A DNA stretch of 64,000 nucleotides from Calliopsis andreniformis (taxonomy: Eukaryota; Arthropoda; Insecta; Hymenoptera; Andrenidae), in assembly GCF_051401765.1 (NCBI RefSeq), contig NW_027480423.1, positions 15,562,001-15,626,000 on the forward strand. Reading direction: 5' to 3'. Made by a program: the position numbers and the translations under genes. The notes under the pieces are model-generated. The model searched no databases, had not been told where the DNA came from, and was given only the letters and a program-made list of their open reading frames with translations. The stretch's first letter is position 1. Every line of letters starts with the position of its first letter. Shown here in pieces: positions 39,470 to 53,055 of the stretch.

Positions 39470-41240
39470 GATGGAAAAGCTGTTGTATCTATATCGTATT
39501 TCATGCTTCTGGCGTTGACTTCTTAGGCCCTAACTATTCCATCTGGTGGAACAACGCCCTAGGGTGAACCCTAGGTTGTCCGGAACGTAGAAATGACCAT
39601 AACTTTCACACTGGTTGCAATTATTCGTTTTATACAATGGAAGAACTGTCGTATTTATATTGTATTTTATGCTACTGGCGTTTACTTCTAAGGCCGTAGC
39701 TATTGGCTGTGGTGGAGCAACGCCCTAGAGTGACGCCTAGGTTGCCCGGAACGTAGAAATGACCATTACCTTCACGCTTGTTGCAATTATTCCTGTTACT
39801 CGATGAAAAAGCTGTTGCATTTCTTATTGTATTTTATGCTTCTGGCTTTGGCTTCTAAGTCCGTAACAATTAGATGCGGTGGAGCAACGCCCTAGAGTGA
39901 AGCCAAGGTTGCCCGGAAAGTAGAAATGACCATAACTATCATACTGGTTCAACTATTCGTTTTATACGATGGAAAAACTGTTGTATTTATATTGTATTTT
40001 ATGTTTCTGACGTTGAATTCTAAGGCCGTAGCTGTTCGATGTGGTGGAGCAACGCCCTAGAGTTAAACCTAGGTTACCCGGAACGTAGAAATGACCAGTA
40101 CTTTCACAATGTTTGCAATTATTCATTTTATTCGATGGAAAAGCTGTTGTACTTATATTGTATTTTATTCTTCTGGCGTTGACTTCTTAGGCCCTAACTA
40201 TCCGATCTGGTGGAACAACGCCCTAGAGTGAAGCCTAGGTTGCCCGGAACGTAGCACTGACCATTACGATCACACTGTTTGCAAATATACATTATATACG
40301 ATGGAAAAGCTGTGGTATTTATATTGTACTTTATGCTTCTGGCGATGACTTCTAAGGCCGTAGCTATTAGATGTGGTGGAGCAACGCCATAGAGTGGCGC
40401 CTAGGTTGCCCGGAACGTAGAAATGACCATCACTTTCACAGTGGTTGCAATTATTCCTGTAATACGATGGAAAAGCTGTGGTATTTATATCGTATTTTAT
40501 GCTTCTGGCGTTGACTTCTAAGGCCCTGGCTATTCGATTTGGTGGAGCAACGCCCTAGAGTGGGGCCTAGGTCGCCCGGTACGTAGAAATGTCCATTACT
40601 TTCACACTGTTTGCAAATATACATTATATACGATGGAAAATCTGTTATATTTATGTTGCATTTTATGCTTCTGGCGTTGACTTCTTGGGCCCTAACTATT
40701 TGGTCTGGTGGAGCAACGCCCTAAAGTGAAGCCTAGGTTACCCGGAACGTAGAAATGACCAGTACTTTCATACTGTTTGCAGTTATTTCTGTTATACGAT
40801 GGAAAAACTTTTGCATCTATATTGTATTTTATGCTTTAGGCGTTGACTTCTAAGGTCGTAGCTATTCGTTGTGGTGGAGAAACGCCCTAGAGTGAAGCCT
40901 AGGTTGCACGGAACGTAGAAATGCCCATTACTTTCACACTGGTGGCAATTATTCCTGTTATACGATGCAACAACTGTTGTATTTTTATTATATTTTATGC
41001 TTCTGGCGCTGACGTCTAAGTCCCTAGCTATTCGATCTGGTGGAACAACGCCCTAGAGCGAAGCCTAGGTTGCACGGAACGTAGAAATGACCATTACTTT
41101 CACACTGGTTGCAATTATTCGTTTTATACGATGGAAAAACTGTTGTATTTATTATGTATTTTATGCTTCTGACGTTGTATTTTAAGGCCGTAGCTATTCG
41201 ATGTGGCGGAGCAACGCCCTAGAGTGAAGCCTAGGTTGCC
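39470..41240 (+). repeat. Copy of left-flank segment 7,110-9,046
   Basis: The spacing is 32,360 bp up to about 40,460 and 32,194 bp after it. The 166-bp change is the loss of one whole monomer relative to 8,110-8,280. Shared rare forms include TTATGCTACTGGCG, CTATTGGCTGTGGTGG, GAGTGGGGCCTAGGTCG and ATTTGGTCTGGTGG. Confidence 0.88.
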
Positions 41241-44200
41241 CGGAACGTAGCACTGACCATTACGATCACACTGTTTGCAAATATACATTATATACGATGG
41301 AAAAACTGCTGCATCTTTATTGAATTTTATGCTTCTGGCGTTGAATTCTAAGTGCCTAGCTATTCGATCTGGTGGAGCAACGCCATATAGTGAAGCCCAG
41401 GTTGCCCGGAACGTAGAAATGATCACTACATTCACATTGTGTGCAATTATTCATTTTATACGATGGAAAAGCTGTTGTACTTATATTGTATTTTATGCTT
41501 CTGGCGATGACTCCTGAGGCCGTAGCTATTAGATGTGGTGGAGCAACGCCATAGAGTGACGCCTAGGTTGCCCGGAACGTAGAAATGACCATCACTTTCA
41601 CACTGGTTGCAATTATTCCTGTTATACGATGGAAAAGCGGTTGTATTTATATCGTATTTTATGCTTCGGGCGTTGACTTCTAAGGCCGTAACTATTCGAT
41701 CGGGTGGCGCAACGGCCTAGAGTGAAGCCTAGGTTGCCCGGAACGTAGAAATGACCATTACATTCACACTGGTTGCAATTATTCGTTTTATACGATGGAA
41801 AAACTGTTGTATTCATTTTGTATTTGGTGCTTCTGGCGTTGACTTCTTAGGCCTTAACTATTCGATCTGGTTGAGCAGCGCCATAGAGTGAAGCCTAGGG
41901 TGCCCGGAAAGTAGAAATGAACATTATTTTCACACTGGTTGCAATTATTCGTTCTATACGATGGAAAAACTGTTGTATTTATATTGTATTTTATGTTTCT
42001 GACGTTGAATTCTAAGGACGTAGCTATTCGATGTGGTGGAGCAACGCCCTAGAGTTAAACCTAGGTTACCCGGAACGTAGAAATGACCAGTACTTTCACA
42101 CTGTTTGCAGTTATTCCTGTTACAAGATGGAAAAACTGTTGCATATTTATTGTATTTTGTGCTTCTGGCGTCGACTACTAAGGGCCTAACTGTTCGATCT
42201 GGTAGAGCAACGGCCTAGAGTGAAGCCTAGGTTGCCCGGAACGTAGAAATGATCATAACTTTCATACTGGTAGCAATTATTCGTTGTATACAATGGAAAA
42301 ACTGTCTCTATTTATTTTGTATTTTATGCTTCTGGCGTTGACTTCTAAGGCCCTAACTCTTCTATCGGGTGGAGCAACGCCTCAGAGTTAAGTCTAGGAT
42401 GCACGAAACGCCGAAATGATCATTACTTTCACATTGGTTGCAATTATACGTTTTATACGATGGAAATGCTGTTGTATTTATATCGTATTTATTGCTTCTG
42501 GCGTTGTCTTCTTAGGCGCTAACTATTCCATCTGGTGGAACAACGCCCTAGGGTGAAGCCTACGTTGCCCGGAACGTAGAAATGACCACAACTTTCACAC
42601 TGGTAGCAATTAATCGTTTTATACCATGGAAAAACTGTTGTACTTATATTGTATTTTATTCTTCTGGCGTTGACTTCATAGACCCTAACTATTCGATCTG
42701 GTGGAACAACGCCCTAGAGTGAAGCCTAGGTTGCCCGGAACGTAGCACTGACCATTACGATCACACTGTTTGCAAATATACATTATATACGATGGAAAAA
42801 CTGTTGTATTTATATTGTATTTTATCCTTCTGGCGTTGAATTCTAAGTGCCTAGCTATTCGATCTGGTGGAGCAACGCCATATAGTTAAGCCCAGGTTGC
42901 CCGGAACGTAGAAATGACCACTACATTCACATTGTGTGCAATTATTCATTTTATACGATGGAAAAGCTGTTGTACTTATATTGTATTTTATGCTTCTGGC
43001 GATGACTCCTAAGGCCGTAGCTATTAGATGTGGTGGAGCAACGCCATAGAGTGACGCCTAGGTTGCCCGGAACGTAGAAATGACCATCACTTTCACACTG
43101 GTTGCAATTATTCCTGTTATACGATGGAAAAGCTGTTGTATTTATATCGTATTTTATGCTTCTGGCGTTTACTTCTTAGGCCGTAACTATTCCATCTGGT
43201 GGAACAACGACCTAGGGTGAAGCCTAGGTTGCCCGGAACGTAGAAATGACAATTACATTCACACTGGTTGCAATTATTCGTTTTATACGATGGAAAAACT
43301 GTTGAATTTTTATTGCATTTTATGCTTCCGGCGTTGACTTCTAAGGCCTTAACTATTCAATCTGTTGGAGCAACACCCAAGGGTGAAACCTAGGTTGCCC
43401 GGAAAGAAGAAATGACGTTAACTTTCATACTGGTTGCAATCATTCGTTTTATATCATGGAAAAGCTGTTGTATTCATATTGTATTTTATGCTGCTGGCGT
43501 TCACTTCTTAGGCCCTAACTATTCGATCTGGTGGAACAACGCCCTGTGGTGAAGTCTAGGTTGCTCGGAACGTAGAAATGACCGTAACTTTCACACTGGT
43601 TGCTATTATTCGCTTTATACGTTTGAAAAACTGTTATATTTATATTGTATTTTATGCTTCTGGCGTTGCCTTCTTAGGCCCTAACTGTTCGATCTGGTGG
43701 AACAACGCCCTAGAGTGAAGCCTAGGTTACCCGGAACGTAGAAATGACCAGTACTTTCACACTGTTTGCAGTTACTCCTGTTATACGATGGAAAAACTGC
43801 TGCATCTTTATTGAATTTTATGCTTCTGGCGTTGACTTCTAAGGCCCTAACTATTCGATCTGGTGGAGCAACGCCCTAGAGTGAAGCCTAGGATGCCCGG
43901 AACGTAGAAATGACCAACACTTTCAAACTGGTTGCAATTATTCCTGTTATATGATGGAAAAACTGTTGTATTTATATTGTATTTTATGCTTCGGGCGTTG
44001 ACTGCTAAGGCCCTAACTATTCAATCTGCTGGATCAACGCCCTAGAGTGAAGCCTAGGTTGCTCGGAATGTAGAAATGACCATAACATTCACGCTGGTTT
44101 AAATTATTCGTTTAATACGGTGGAAAAGCTGTTGCATCTTTATTGTATTTTATGATTCTGGCGTTGACTTCTAAGGCCCTAACCATCCGATCTGGTGGAG

Positions 44201-46890
44201 CAACGCCCTAGAGTGAAGCCTAGGTTGCCCGGAACGTAGAAATTCCCATCACTTTCAAACTGGTTGCAATTAATCCTTTTATACGATGGAAAAACTGTTG
44301 TATTTTTATTGCATTTTATGCTTCCGGCGTTGACTTCTAAGGCCCTAACTATTCAATCTGTTGGAGCAACGCCCAAGGGTGAAGCCTAGGTTGCCCGGAA
44401 CGTAGAAATGATCATAACTTTCACACTGGTTGCTATTATTCGTTTTATACGATGGAGAAACTGTTTTATTTATATTGTATTTTATGCTTCTGGCGTTGAC
44501 TTCTTAGCCCCTAACTATTCGATCTTGTGGAACAACGCCCTGGAGTGAAGCCTAGGTTGCCTGGAACGTAGAAATGACCATCACTTTCACACGGGTTGCA
44601 ATCATTCCTGTTATAGGATGGAAGTACTGTTGTATTTTTATTGTATTTTATACTTCAGGCGTTGACTTCTGAGGCCGTAGCTATTCGATGCGGTGGAAGA
44701 ACGCCATACAGAGAAGCCTAGGTTGCCCGGAACGTAGAAATCACCATAAGTTTCATACTCGTTGCAATTATTCGTTTTATACGATGGAAAATCTGTTGTA
44801 TTTATATTGTATTTTATGCTTCTGGCGTTCACTTCTTAGGCCCTAACTATTCGATCTGGTGGTACAACGCCCTAGGGTGAAGCCTAGGTTGCCCGGAACG
44901 TAGAAATGACCATAACTTTTACACTGGTAGCATTTATTCGATTTATACAATGGAAAAACCGTTCTATTTATTTTGTATTTTATGCTTCGGGCGTTGAATT
45001 ATAAGGCCCTAACTATTCGATTTGGTGGAGCAACGCCCTACAGTGAAGCCTAGGTCGCCCGGAACGTAGATATGTCCATAACCATCACACAGGTTGCAAT
45101 TATTCGTTTTATACGATGGAAAGACTGTTGTATTTATTTTGTAGTTTATGCTTCTGGCGTTGACATCTAAGGCCCTAACTCTTCGATCTGGTGGAGCAAC
45201 GCCTCAGAGTTAAGTCTGGGATGCCCGAAATGTCGATATGATCATTACTTTCGCACTGGTTGCAGTTAGTCATGCTATACGATGGAAAAACTGCTTCATT
45301 TTTATTGTATTTTGTGCTTCTGGCGTTGACTTCTAAGGCCGTAGCTATTAGATGTGGTGCAGCAACCCCTAGAGTGACGCCTAGGTTGACCGGAACGTAG
45401 AAATGACCATTACTTTCACAATGTCTGCAATTATTCATTTTATACGATGGAAAAACTGTTGTACTTATATTGTACTTTATCCTTCTGGCGTTGAATTCTA
45501 AGTCCCTAGCTATTCGATCTGGTTGAGCAACGCACTAGAGTGAAGCCTAGGTTACCCGGAACGTAGAAATGACCAGTACTTTCACACTGGTTGCAGTTAT
45601 TCGTTTTATACAGTGGAAAAACTGTTCTATTTATTTTGCATTTTATGCTTCGGGCGTTGACTTCTAAGGCCGTAACTATTCGATCGGGTGGCGCAACGGC
45701 CTAGAGTGAAGCCTGGGTTGCCCGGAACGTAGAAATGACCATAGCTTTCACACTGGTTGCTATTATTCGTTTTATACAATGGAATAACTGTTATATTTAT
45801 ATTGTATTTTATGCTTCTGGCGTTGACTTCTTAGGCCCTAACTATTCGATTTGGTGGAACAACGCCCCAGAGTGAAGCCTAGGTTGCCCAGATCGTAGAA
45901 ATGACCATCACTTTCACACTGGTTGCAATAATTCCTGTTATACGATGGAAAAACTCTTGTATATTTATTGTATTTTATGCTTGGGGCGTTGACTTCTATG
46001 GCCCTACCTATTCGATCTGGTGGAACAACGCCCTAGGGTGAAGCCAGGGTTGCCCGGAACGTAGAAATGGCCAACTCTTTCACACTGGAAGCAATTATTC
46101 GTTTTATACATGGAAAATCTGTTCTATTTATTTTTATTTTATGCTTCTGGCGTTGTCTTCTAAAGCCATAACTATCCGATCTGGTGGAGCAACGCCCAAG
46201 AGCGATGCCTAGGTTGCCCGGAACGAAGAAATGACCATCACTTTCACACTGGTTACCATTATTCGTTTTATACGATGGAAAAGCTGTTGTATTTATATCG
46301 TATTTTATGCTTCTGGCGTTGACTTCTTAGGACCTAACTATTCCGTCTGGTGGAACAACGCCCTGGAGTGAAGCCTAGGTTGCCCGGAACGTAGAAATGA
46401 CCATAACTTTCACACTGGTAGCAATTATTCGTTTTATACATGGAAAAACTGTTCTATTTGTTTTGTATTTTATGCTTCTGGCGTTGACTTCTAAGGCCCT
46501 ACCTATTCGATCTGGCGGAGCAACCCCCTACACTGAAGCCTAGGTTGCTCGGAACGTAGAAATGACCATTACCTTCACACTGTTTGCAATAATTCATTTT
46601 ATACGATGGCAAAGCTGTTGTATTTATATGGTATTTTATGCTTCTGTCGTTGACTTCTAAGGCCCTATCTCTTCGATTTGGTGGAGCAACGCCTCAGAGT
46701 TAAGCCTAGGATGCCCGAAACGTCGAAATGGTCATTACTTTCGCACTGGTTGCAATTAGTCATGCTATACGATGGAAAATCAGTTGCATATTTATTGTAT
46801 TTTATGCTTCTGGCGTTGACTTCTAAGGCCGTAGCTTTTAGCTGTGGTGGAGCAACGCCCTAGAGTGACGCCTAGGTTGCCCGGCACGTA
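41241..46890 (+). repeat. Second copy of the 10-16 kb flank segment
   Basis: This segment follows the order of about 10,045-15,875 with whole-monomer gains and losses; the spacing is 31,198 bp at the start and 31,033 bp at the end. Shared markers include ATGATCACTACATTCAC (41,419 and 10,221), GTATTCATTTTG (41,809 and 10,611) and GATGTGGTGCAGCAACCCC. It differs from the left copy by scattered substitutions and by a patch at about 41,660-41,720. It is nearly identical to the third copy at 55.4-60.49 kb. Confidence 0.88.
44106..44122 (+). other. Best CENP-B-box-like match, copy 2
   Basis: The same 17 bases as at 13,239, in the second copy of the flank segment. Confidence 0.5.
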
Positions 46891-49800
46891 GAAATGACCA
46901 TTACTTTCACAATGTTTGCAATTATTCATTTTATACGATGGTAAACTGTTGTACTTATATTGCATTTTATTCTTCTGGCGTTGACTTCTTAGGCCCTAAC
47001 TATTCGATCTGGTGGAACAACGCCCTGGAGTGAAGCCTAGGTTACCAGGAACGTAGAAATGACCATTACTTTCACACTGTTTGCAAATATACATTATATA
47101 CGATGGAAAGGCTGTTGTATATATATTGTATTTTATGCTTCCGGCGTTGACTTCTTAGGTCATAACTATTTAACCTGGTGGAGCACCGCCCTAGAGTGAA
47201 GCCTAGGTTGCTCTGAATGTAGAAATGACGTTAACTTTCATAGTGGTTGCAATTATTCGTTTTATACGATGGAAAAACTGTTGTATTTATATTGTATTTT
47301 ATGCATCTAGCGTTGACTTCTAAGGCACTAACTATTCGATCTAGTGGATCAACGCCCTAGAGTGAAGCCTAGGTTGCCAGGTACATAGAAATGACCATCA
47401 CTATCAAACTGGTTGCAATTATTCCTGTCATATGATGGAAAAACTGTTGTATTTTTATTGCATTTTATGCTTCGGGCGTTGACTTCTAAGGCCCTAATTG
47501 TTTGATCTGTTGGAGCAATGCCCTAGGGTGAAGCCTAGGTTGCCCGGAAAATATAAATGACCATAAGTTTCATACTGGTTGCAATTATTCGTTTCATACG
47601 ATGGAAAAACTGTTGTATTTATATTGTATTTTATGCTTCTGGCGTTCACTTCTTAGGCCCGAACTATTCGATCTGGTGGAACAACGGCCGAGGGTGAAGC
47701 CTAGGTTGTCCGGAACGTAGAAATGACCATAACTTTTACACTGGTAGCAATTATTCGTTTTATAAAATGGAAAAACTGTTCTGTTTATTTTGTATTTAAT
47801 GCTTCGGGCGTTGGCTTCTAAGGCCCTAACTGTTTGATCTTGTGGAGCAACGCCCTAGAGTGAAGCTTAGGTTGCCGGGAACGTAGAAGTGACCATAACT
47901 TTCACACTGGTTTCTATTATTCGTTTTATACGATGGAAAAACTGTTATATTTATATTGTATTTTATGCTTCTGGCGTTGGCTTCTCAGGCCCTAACTATT
48001 CGATCTGGTGGAACAACACTCTAGAGTGAAGCCTAGGTTGCCTGGAACGTAGAAATGACCATCACTTTCACACGGGTTGCAATTATTCCTGTTATAGGAT
48101 GGAAAGACTGTTGTATTTTTATTGTATTTTATGCTTCACGCGTTGACTTCTGAGGCCGTAGCTATTCGATGTGGTGGATGAACGCCATAGAGTGAAGCCT
48201 AGGTTGCCCGGAACGTAGAAATGACCAGTACTTTCACACTGGTTGCAGTTATTCCTGTTATACGATGGAAAAACTGTTGCACCTTTATTGTATTTTATGC
48301 TTCTGGCCTTGACATCTAGGGCCCTAACTGTTTGATCTGGTGGAGCAACGCCCTAGAGTGAAGCCTAGGTTGCCCGGAACGTAGAAATGACCATAACTTT
48401 CACACTGGTTGCTATTATTCGTTTTATACGATGGAAAAACTGTTATATTTATATTGTATTTTATGCTTCTGGCGTTGATTTCTTAGGCCCTAACTATTCG
48501 ATCTGGTGGAGCACTGCCCTAGAGTGAAGCCTAGGTTGCCCGGAACGTAGATCATACCATTACCTTCACACTGGTTGCAATTATACCTCTTATACGATGG
48601 AACAACTGTTGTACTAATATTGTATTTTATGCTTCGGGCGTTGACTTGTAAGGCCCTAACTATTCGATTTGGTGGAGCAACGCCCTACAGTGAAGCCTAG
48701 GTTGTCCGGAACGTAGATATGTCCATAACCATCACTCAGGTTGCAATTATTCGTTTTATACGATGGAAAGACTGTTGTATTTATTTTGTAGTTTATGCTT
48801 CTGGCGTTGACTTCTAAGGCCCTAACTCTTCGATCTGGTGGAGCAACGCCTCAGAGTTAAGTCTGGGATGCCCGAAATGTCGATATGATCATTACTTTCG
48901 CACTGGTTGCAATTAGTCATTTTATACGATGGCAAAGCTGTTGCATATTTATTGTATTTTATGCTTCTGGCTTTGACTTCTAAGGCCGTAGCTTTTAGCT
49001 GTGGTGGAGCAACGCCCTAGAGTGACGCCTAGGTTGCCCGGCACGTAGAAATGACCATTACTTTCACAATGTTTGCAATTATTCATTTTATACGATAGCA
49101 AACTGTTGTACTTATATTGCATTTTATTCTTCTGGCGTTGACTTCTTAGGCCCTAACTATTCGATCTGGTGGAACAACGCCCTAGAGTGAAGCCTAGGTT
49201 ACCAGGAACGTAGAAATGACAATTACTTTCACACTGTTTGCAAATATACATTATATACGATGGAAAGGCTGTTGTATATATATTGTATTTTATGCTTCCG
49301 GCGTTGACTTCTTAGGCCCTAACTATTCAATCTGTTGGAGCAACGCCCTAGGGTGAAGCCTAGGTTGCTCTGAATGTAGAAATGACGTTAACTTTCATAG
49401 TGGTTGCAATTATTCGTTTTATACGATGGAAAAACTGTTGTATTTATATTGTATTTTATGCATCTAGCGTTGACTTCTAAGGCACTAACTATTCGATCTA
49501 GTGGATCAACGCCCTAGAGTGAAGCCTAGGTTGCCAGGTACATGGAAATGACCATCACTATCAAACTGGTTGCAATTATTCCTGTCATATGATGGAAAAA
49601 CTGTTGTATTTTTATTGCATTTTATGCTTCGGGCGTTGACTTCTAAGGCCCTAATTGTTTGATCTGTTGGAGCAATGACCTAGGGTGAAGCCTAGGTTGC
49701 CCGGAAAATATAAATGACCATAAGTTTCATACTGGTTGCAATTATTCGTTTCATACGATGGAAAAACTGTTGTATTTATATTGTATTTTATGCTTCTGGC

Positions 49801-50350
49801 GTTCACTTCTTAGGCCCGAACTATTCGATCTGGTGGAACAACGGCCGAGGGTGAAGCCTAGGTTGTCCGGAACGTAGAAATGACCATAACTTTTACACTG
49901 GTAGCAATTATTCGTTTTATAAAATGGAAAAACTGTTCTGTTTATTTTGTATTTAATGCTTCGGGCGTTGGCTTCTAAGGCCCTAACTGTTTTATCTGGT
50001 GGAGCAACGCCCTAGAGTGAAGCTTAGGTTGCCGGGAACGTAGAAGTGACCATAACTTTCACACTGGTTTCTATTATTCGTTTTATACGATGGAAAAACT
50101 GTTATATTTATATTGTATTTTATGCTTCTGGCGTTGGCTTCTCAGGCCCTAACTATTCGATCTGGTGGAACAACACCCTAGAGTGAAGCCTAGGTTGCCT
50201 GGAACGTAGAAATGACCATCACTTTCACACGGGTTGCAATTATTCCTGTTATAGGATGGAAAGACTGTTGTATTTTTATTGTATTTTATGCTTCACGCGT
50301 TGACTTCTGAGGCCGTAGCTATTCGATGTGGTGGATGAACGCCATAGAGT
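46000..50350 (+). repeat. 2157-bp (13-monomer) tandem duplication
   Basis: GAAATGACCATTACTTTCAC preceded by CCGGCACGTA lies at 46,891 and 49,048, a spacing of 2157 bp. The run from there to about 48,190 is repeated to about 50,350. Shared rare forms include ATGCATCTAGCGTTG, GGCCCGAACTATTCG with AACGGCCGAGGG, and TTCACGCGTTGACTTCTGAG. The copies differ by a few bases (TTTAACCTGG at 47,168 against TTCAATCTGTTGG). Between the copies, 48,200-49,000 holds related but less similar monomers, so the exact outer edges are uncertain. Confidence 0.8.
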
Positions 50351-51400
50351 GAAGCCTAGGTTGCCCGGAACGTAGAAATGACCATAACTTTTACACTGGT
50401 AGCAATTATTCGTTTTATACAATGGAAAAACTGTTCTATTTATTTTGCATTTTATGCTTCGGGCGTTGACTTCTAAGGCCCTAACTGATTGATCTGGAGG
50501 AGCAACGCCCTAGTGTGAAGCCTAGGTTGCCCGGAACGTAGAAATGACCATAACTTTCACACAGGTTGCTATTATTCGTTTTATACGATGGAAAAGCTGT
50601 TGTATTTATATCGTACTTTATGCTTCTGGCGTTGACTTCTAAGGCCCTCAACTATTCGATCTGGTGGAGCAACGCCCTAGAGTGAAGCCTAGGTTGCCCG
50701 GAACGTACAAATGACCATTACTTTCACACTGTTTGCAATTATTCATTTTATACGATGGAAATGCAGTTGTATTTATATTGCATTTTATTCTTCTGGCGTT
50801 GTCTTTTAAGGCCGTAGCTATTAGATGTGGTGGAGCAACGCTCTAGAGTGTCGCATAGGTTGCCCGGAACGTAGAAATGACCATTACTTTCACAATGTAT
50901 GCGAATATTCATTTTATACGATGGAAAAACTGTTGTACTTATATTGTATTTTATTCTTCTGGCGTTGAATTCTAAGTCCCTAGCTTTTCGATCTCGTGGA
51001 GCAACGCCCTAGAGTGAAACATAGGTTACCCGGAACGTAGAAATGACCAGTACTATCACACTGGTTGCAGTTATTCCTGTTATACGATGGAAAAACTGTT
51101 GCACCTTTATTGTATTTTATGCTTCTGGCGTTGACATCTAAGGCCCTATCTGTTTGATCTGGTGGAGCAACGCCCTAGAGTGAAGCCTAGGTTGCCCGGA
51201 ACCTAGAAATGACCCTAACTTTCACACTGGTTGCTATTATTCGTTTTATACGATGGAAAAACTGTTATATTTATATTAAATTTTGATGCTTCTGGCGTTG
51301 ACTTCTTAGGCCCTAACTATTCGATCTGGTGGAACAACACCCTAGAGTGAAGCCTAGGTTGCCTGGAACGTAGAAATGACCATCACTTTCACACGGGTTG
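50350..51400 (+). repeat. Satellite monomers between two local duplications
   Basis: About six plus-oriented monomers of ordinary length. The first 190 bp (with CTAACTGATTGATCTGGAGG) recur at the right end of the window, 63,810-64,000, at a spacing of 13,442 bp. One monomer has an irregular stretch, TATTAAATTTTGATGC, at 51,275. I see nothing else here. Confidence 0.8.
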
Positions 51401-53055
51401 CAATTATTCATTTTATACGATGGCAATGCTGTTGTATATTTATTGCATTTTATGCTTCGGGCATTGACTTCTAAGGACCTAACTATTCAATCTGTTGGAG
51501 CAACGCCATTGGGTGAAGCCTAGGTTGCCCGGAACGTAGAAATGACCATAAATTTCACACTGGTTGCAATTATTCGTTTTATACGATGGAAAAGCTGTTG
51601 TATTTATATCGTATTTTATGCTCCTGGCGTTGACTTCCTAGGCCCTAACTATTTGATCTGGTGGAGCACCGTCCTAGCGTGAAGCCTAGGTTGCCCGGAA
51701 CGTAGAAATGACCATTCATTTCACACTGGTAGCAATTATTCGTTTTATACGATGGAAAAACTGTTTTATTTATTTTGTATTTTATGCTTCGGGCGTTGTC
51801 TTCTAAGGCCCTAACTATTCGATCTGGTGGAGCAACGCCCTAGAGTGAAGCCTAGGTTGCGCGGAACGTAGAAAAGACCATAACTTTTACACTGGTAGCA
51901 TTTATTCGTTTTATACAATGGAAAAACCGTTCTATTTATTTTGTATTTTATGCTTCGGGCGTTGACTTCTAAGGCCCTAACTGTTTGATCTGGTGGAGAA
52001 CGCCCTGGAGTGAAGCGTAGGTTGCCCGGAACGTAGAAATGACCATAACTTTCACACTGGTTTCTATTATTCGTTTTATACGATGGAAAAACTGTTATAT
52101 TTATATTGTATTTTATGCTTCTGGCGTTGACTTCTTAGGCCCGAACAATTCGATCTGGTGCAACAACGCCCTAGAGTGAAGCCTAGGTTGCCTGGAACGT
52201 AGAAATGACCATCACTTTCACACTGGTTGCAATTATTCATTTTATACGATGGCAATGCTGTTGTATATTTATTGCATTTTATGCTTCGGGCATTGACTTC
52301 TAAGGACCTAACTATTCAATCTGTTGGAGCAACGCCATTGGGTGAAGCCTAGGTTGCCCGGAACGTAGAAATGACCATAAATTTCACACTGGTTGCAATT
52401 ATTCGTTTTATACGATGGAAAAGCTGTTGTATTTATATCGTATTTTATGCTCCTGGCGTTGACTTCCTAGGCCCTAACTATTTGATCTGGTGGAGCACCG
52501 TCCTAGCGTGAAGCCTAGGTTGCCCGGAACGTAGAAATGACCATTCATTTCACACTGGTAGCAATTATTCGTTTTATACGATGGAAAAACTGTTTTATTT
52601 ATTTTGTATTTTATGCTTCGGGCGTTGTCTTCTAAGGCCCTAACTATTCGATCTGGTGGAGCAACGCCCTAGAGTGAAGCCTAGGTTGCGCGGAACGTAG
52701 AAAAGACCATAACTTTTACACTGGTAGCATTTATTCGTTTTATACAATGGAAAAACCGTTCTATTTATTTTGTATTTTATGCTTCGGGCGTTGACTTCTA
52801 AGGCTCTAACTGTTTGATCTGGTGGAGAACGCCCTGGAGTGAAGCGTAGGTTGCCCGGAACGTAGAAATGACCATAACTTTCACACTGGTTTCTATTATT
52901 CGTTTTATACGATGGAAAAACTGTTATATTTATATTGTATTTTATGCTTCTGGCGTTGACTTCTTAGGCCCGAACTATTCGATCTGGTGCAACAACGCCC
53001 TAGAGTGAAGCCTAGGTTGCCTGGAACGTAGAAATGACCATCACTTTCACACTGG
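51400..53055 (+). repeat. 829-bp (5-monomer) tandem duplication
   Basis: Two successive copies, about 51,400-52,228 and 52,229-53,055, share the anchor TGGCAATGCTGTTGTATA at 51,421 and 52,250. Both include GTCCTAGCGTGAAGCC, TTGCGCGGAACGTAGAAAAG and the short form GGTGGAGAACGCCCTGG. They differ at only a few bases (GGCCCTAACTG against GGCTCTAACTG), so the duplication is recent. Confidence 0.9.
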
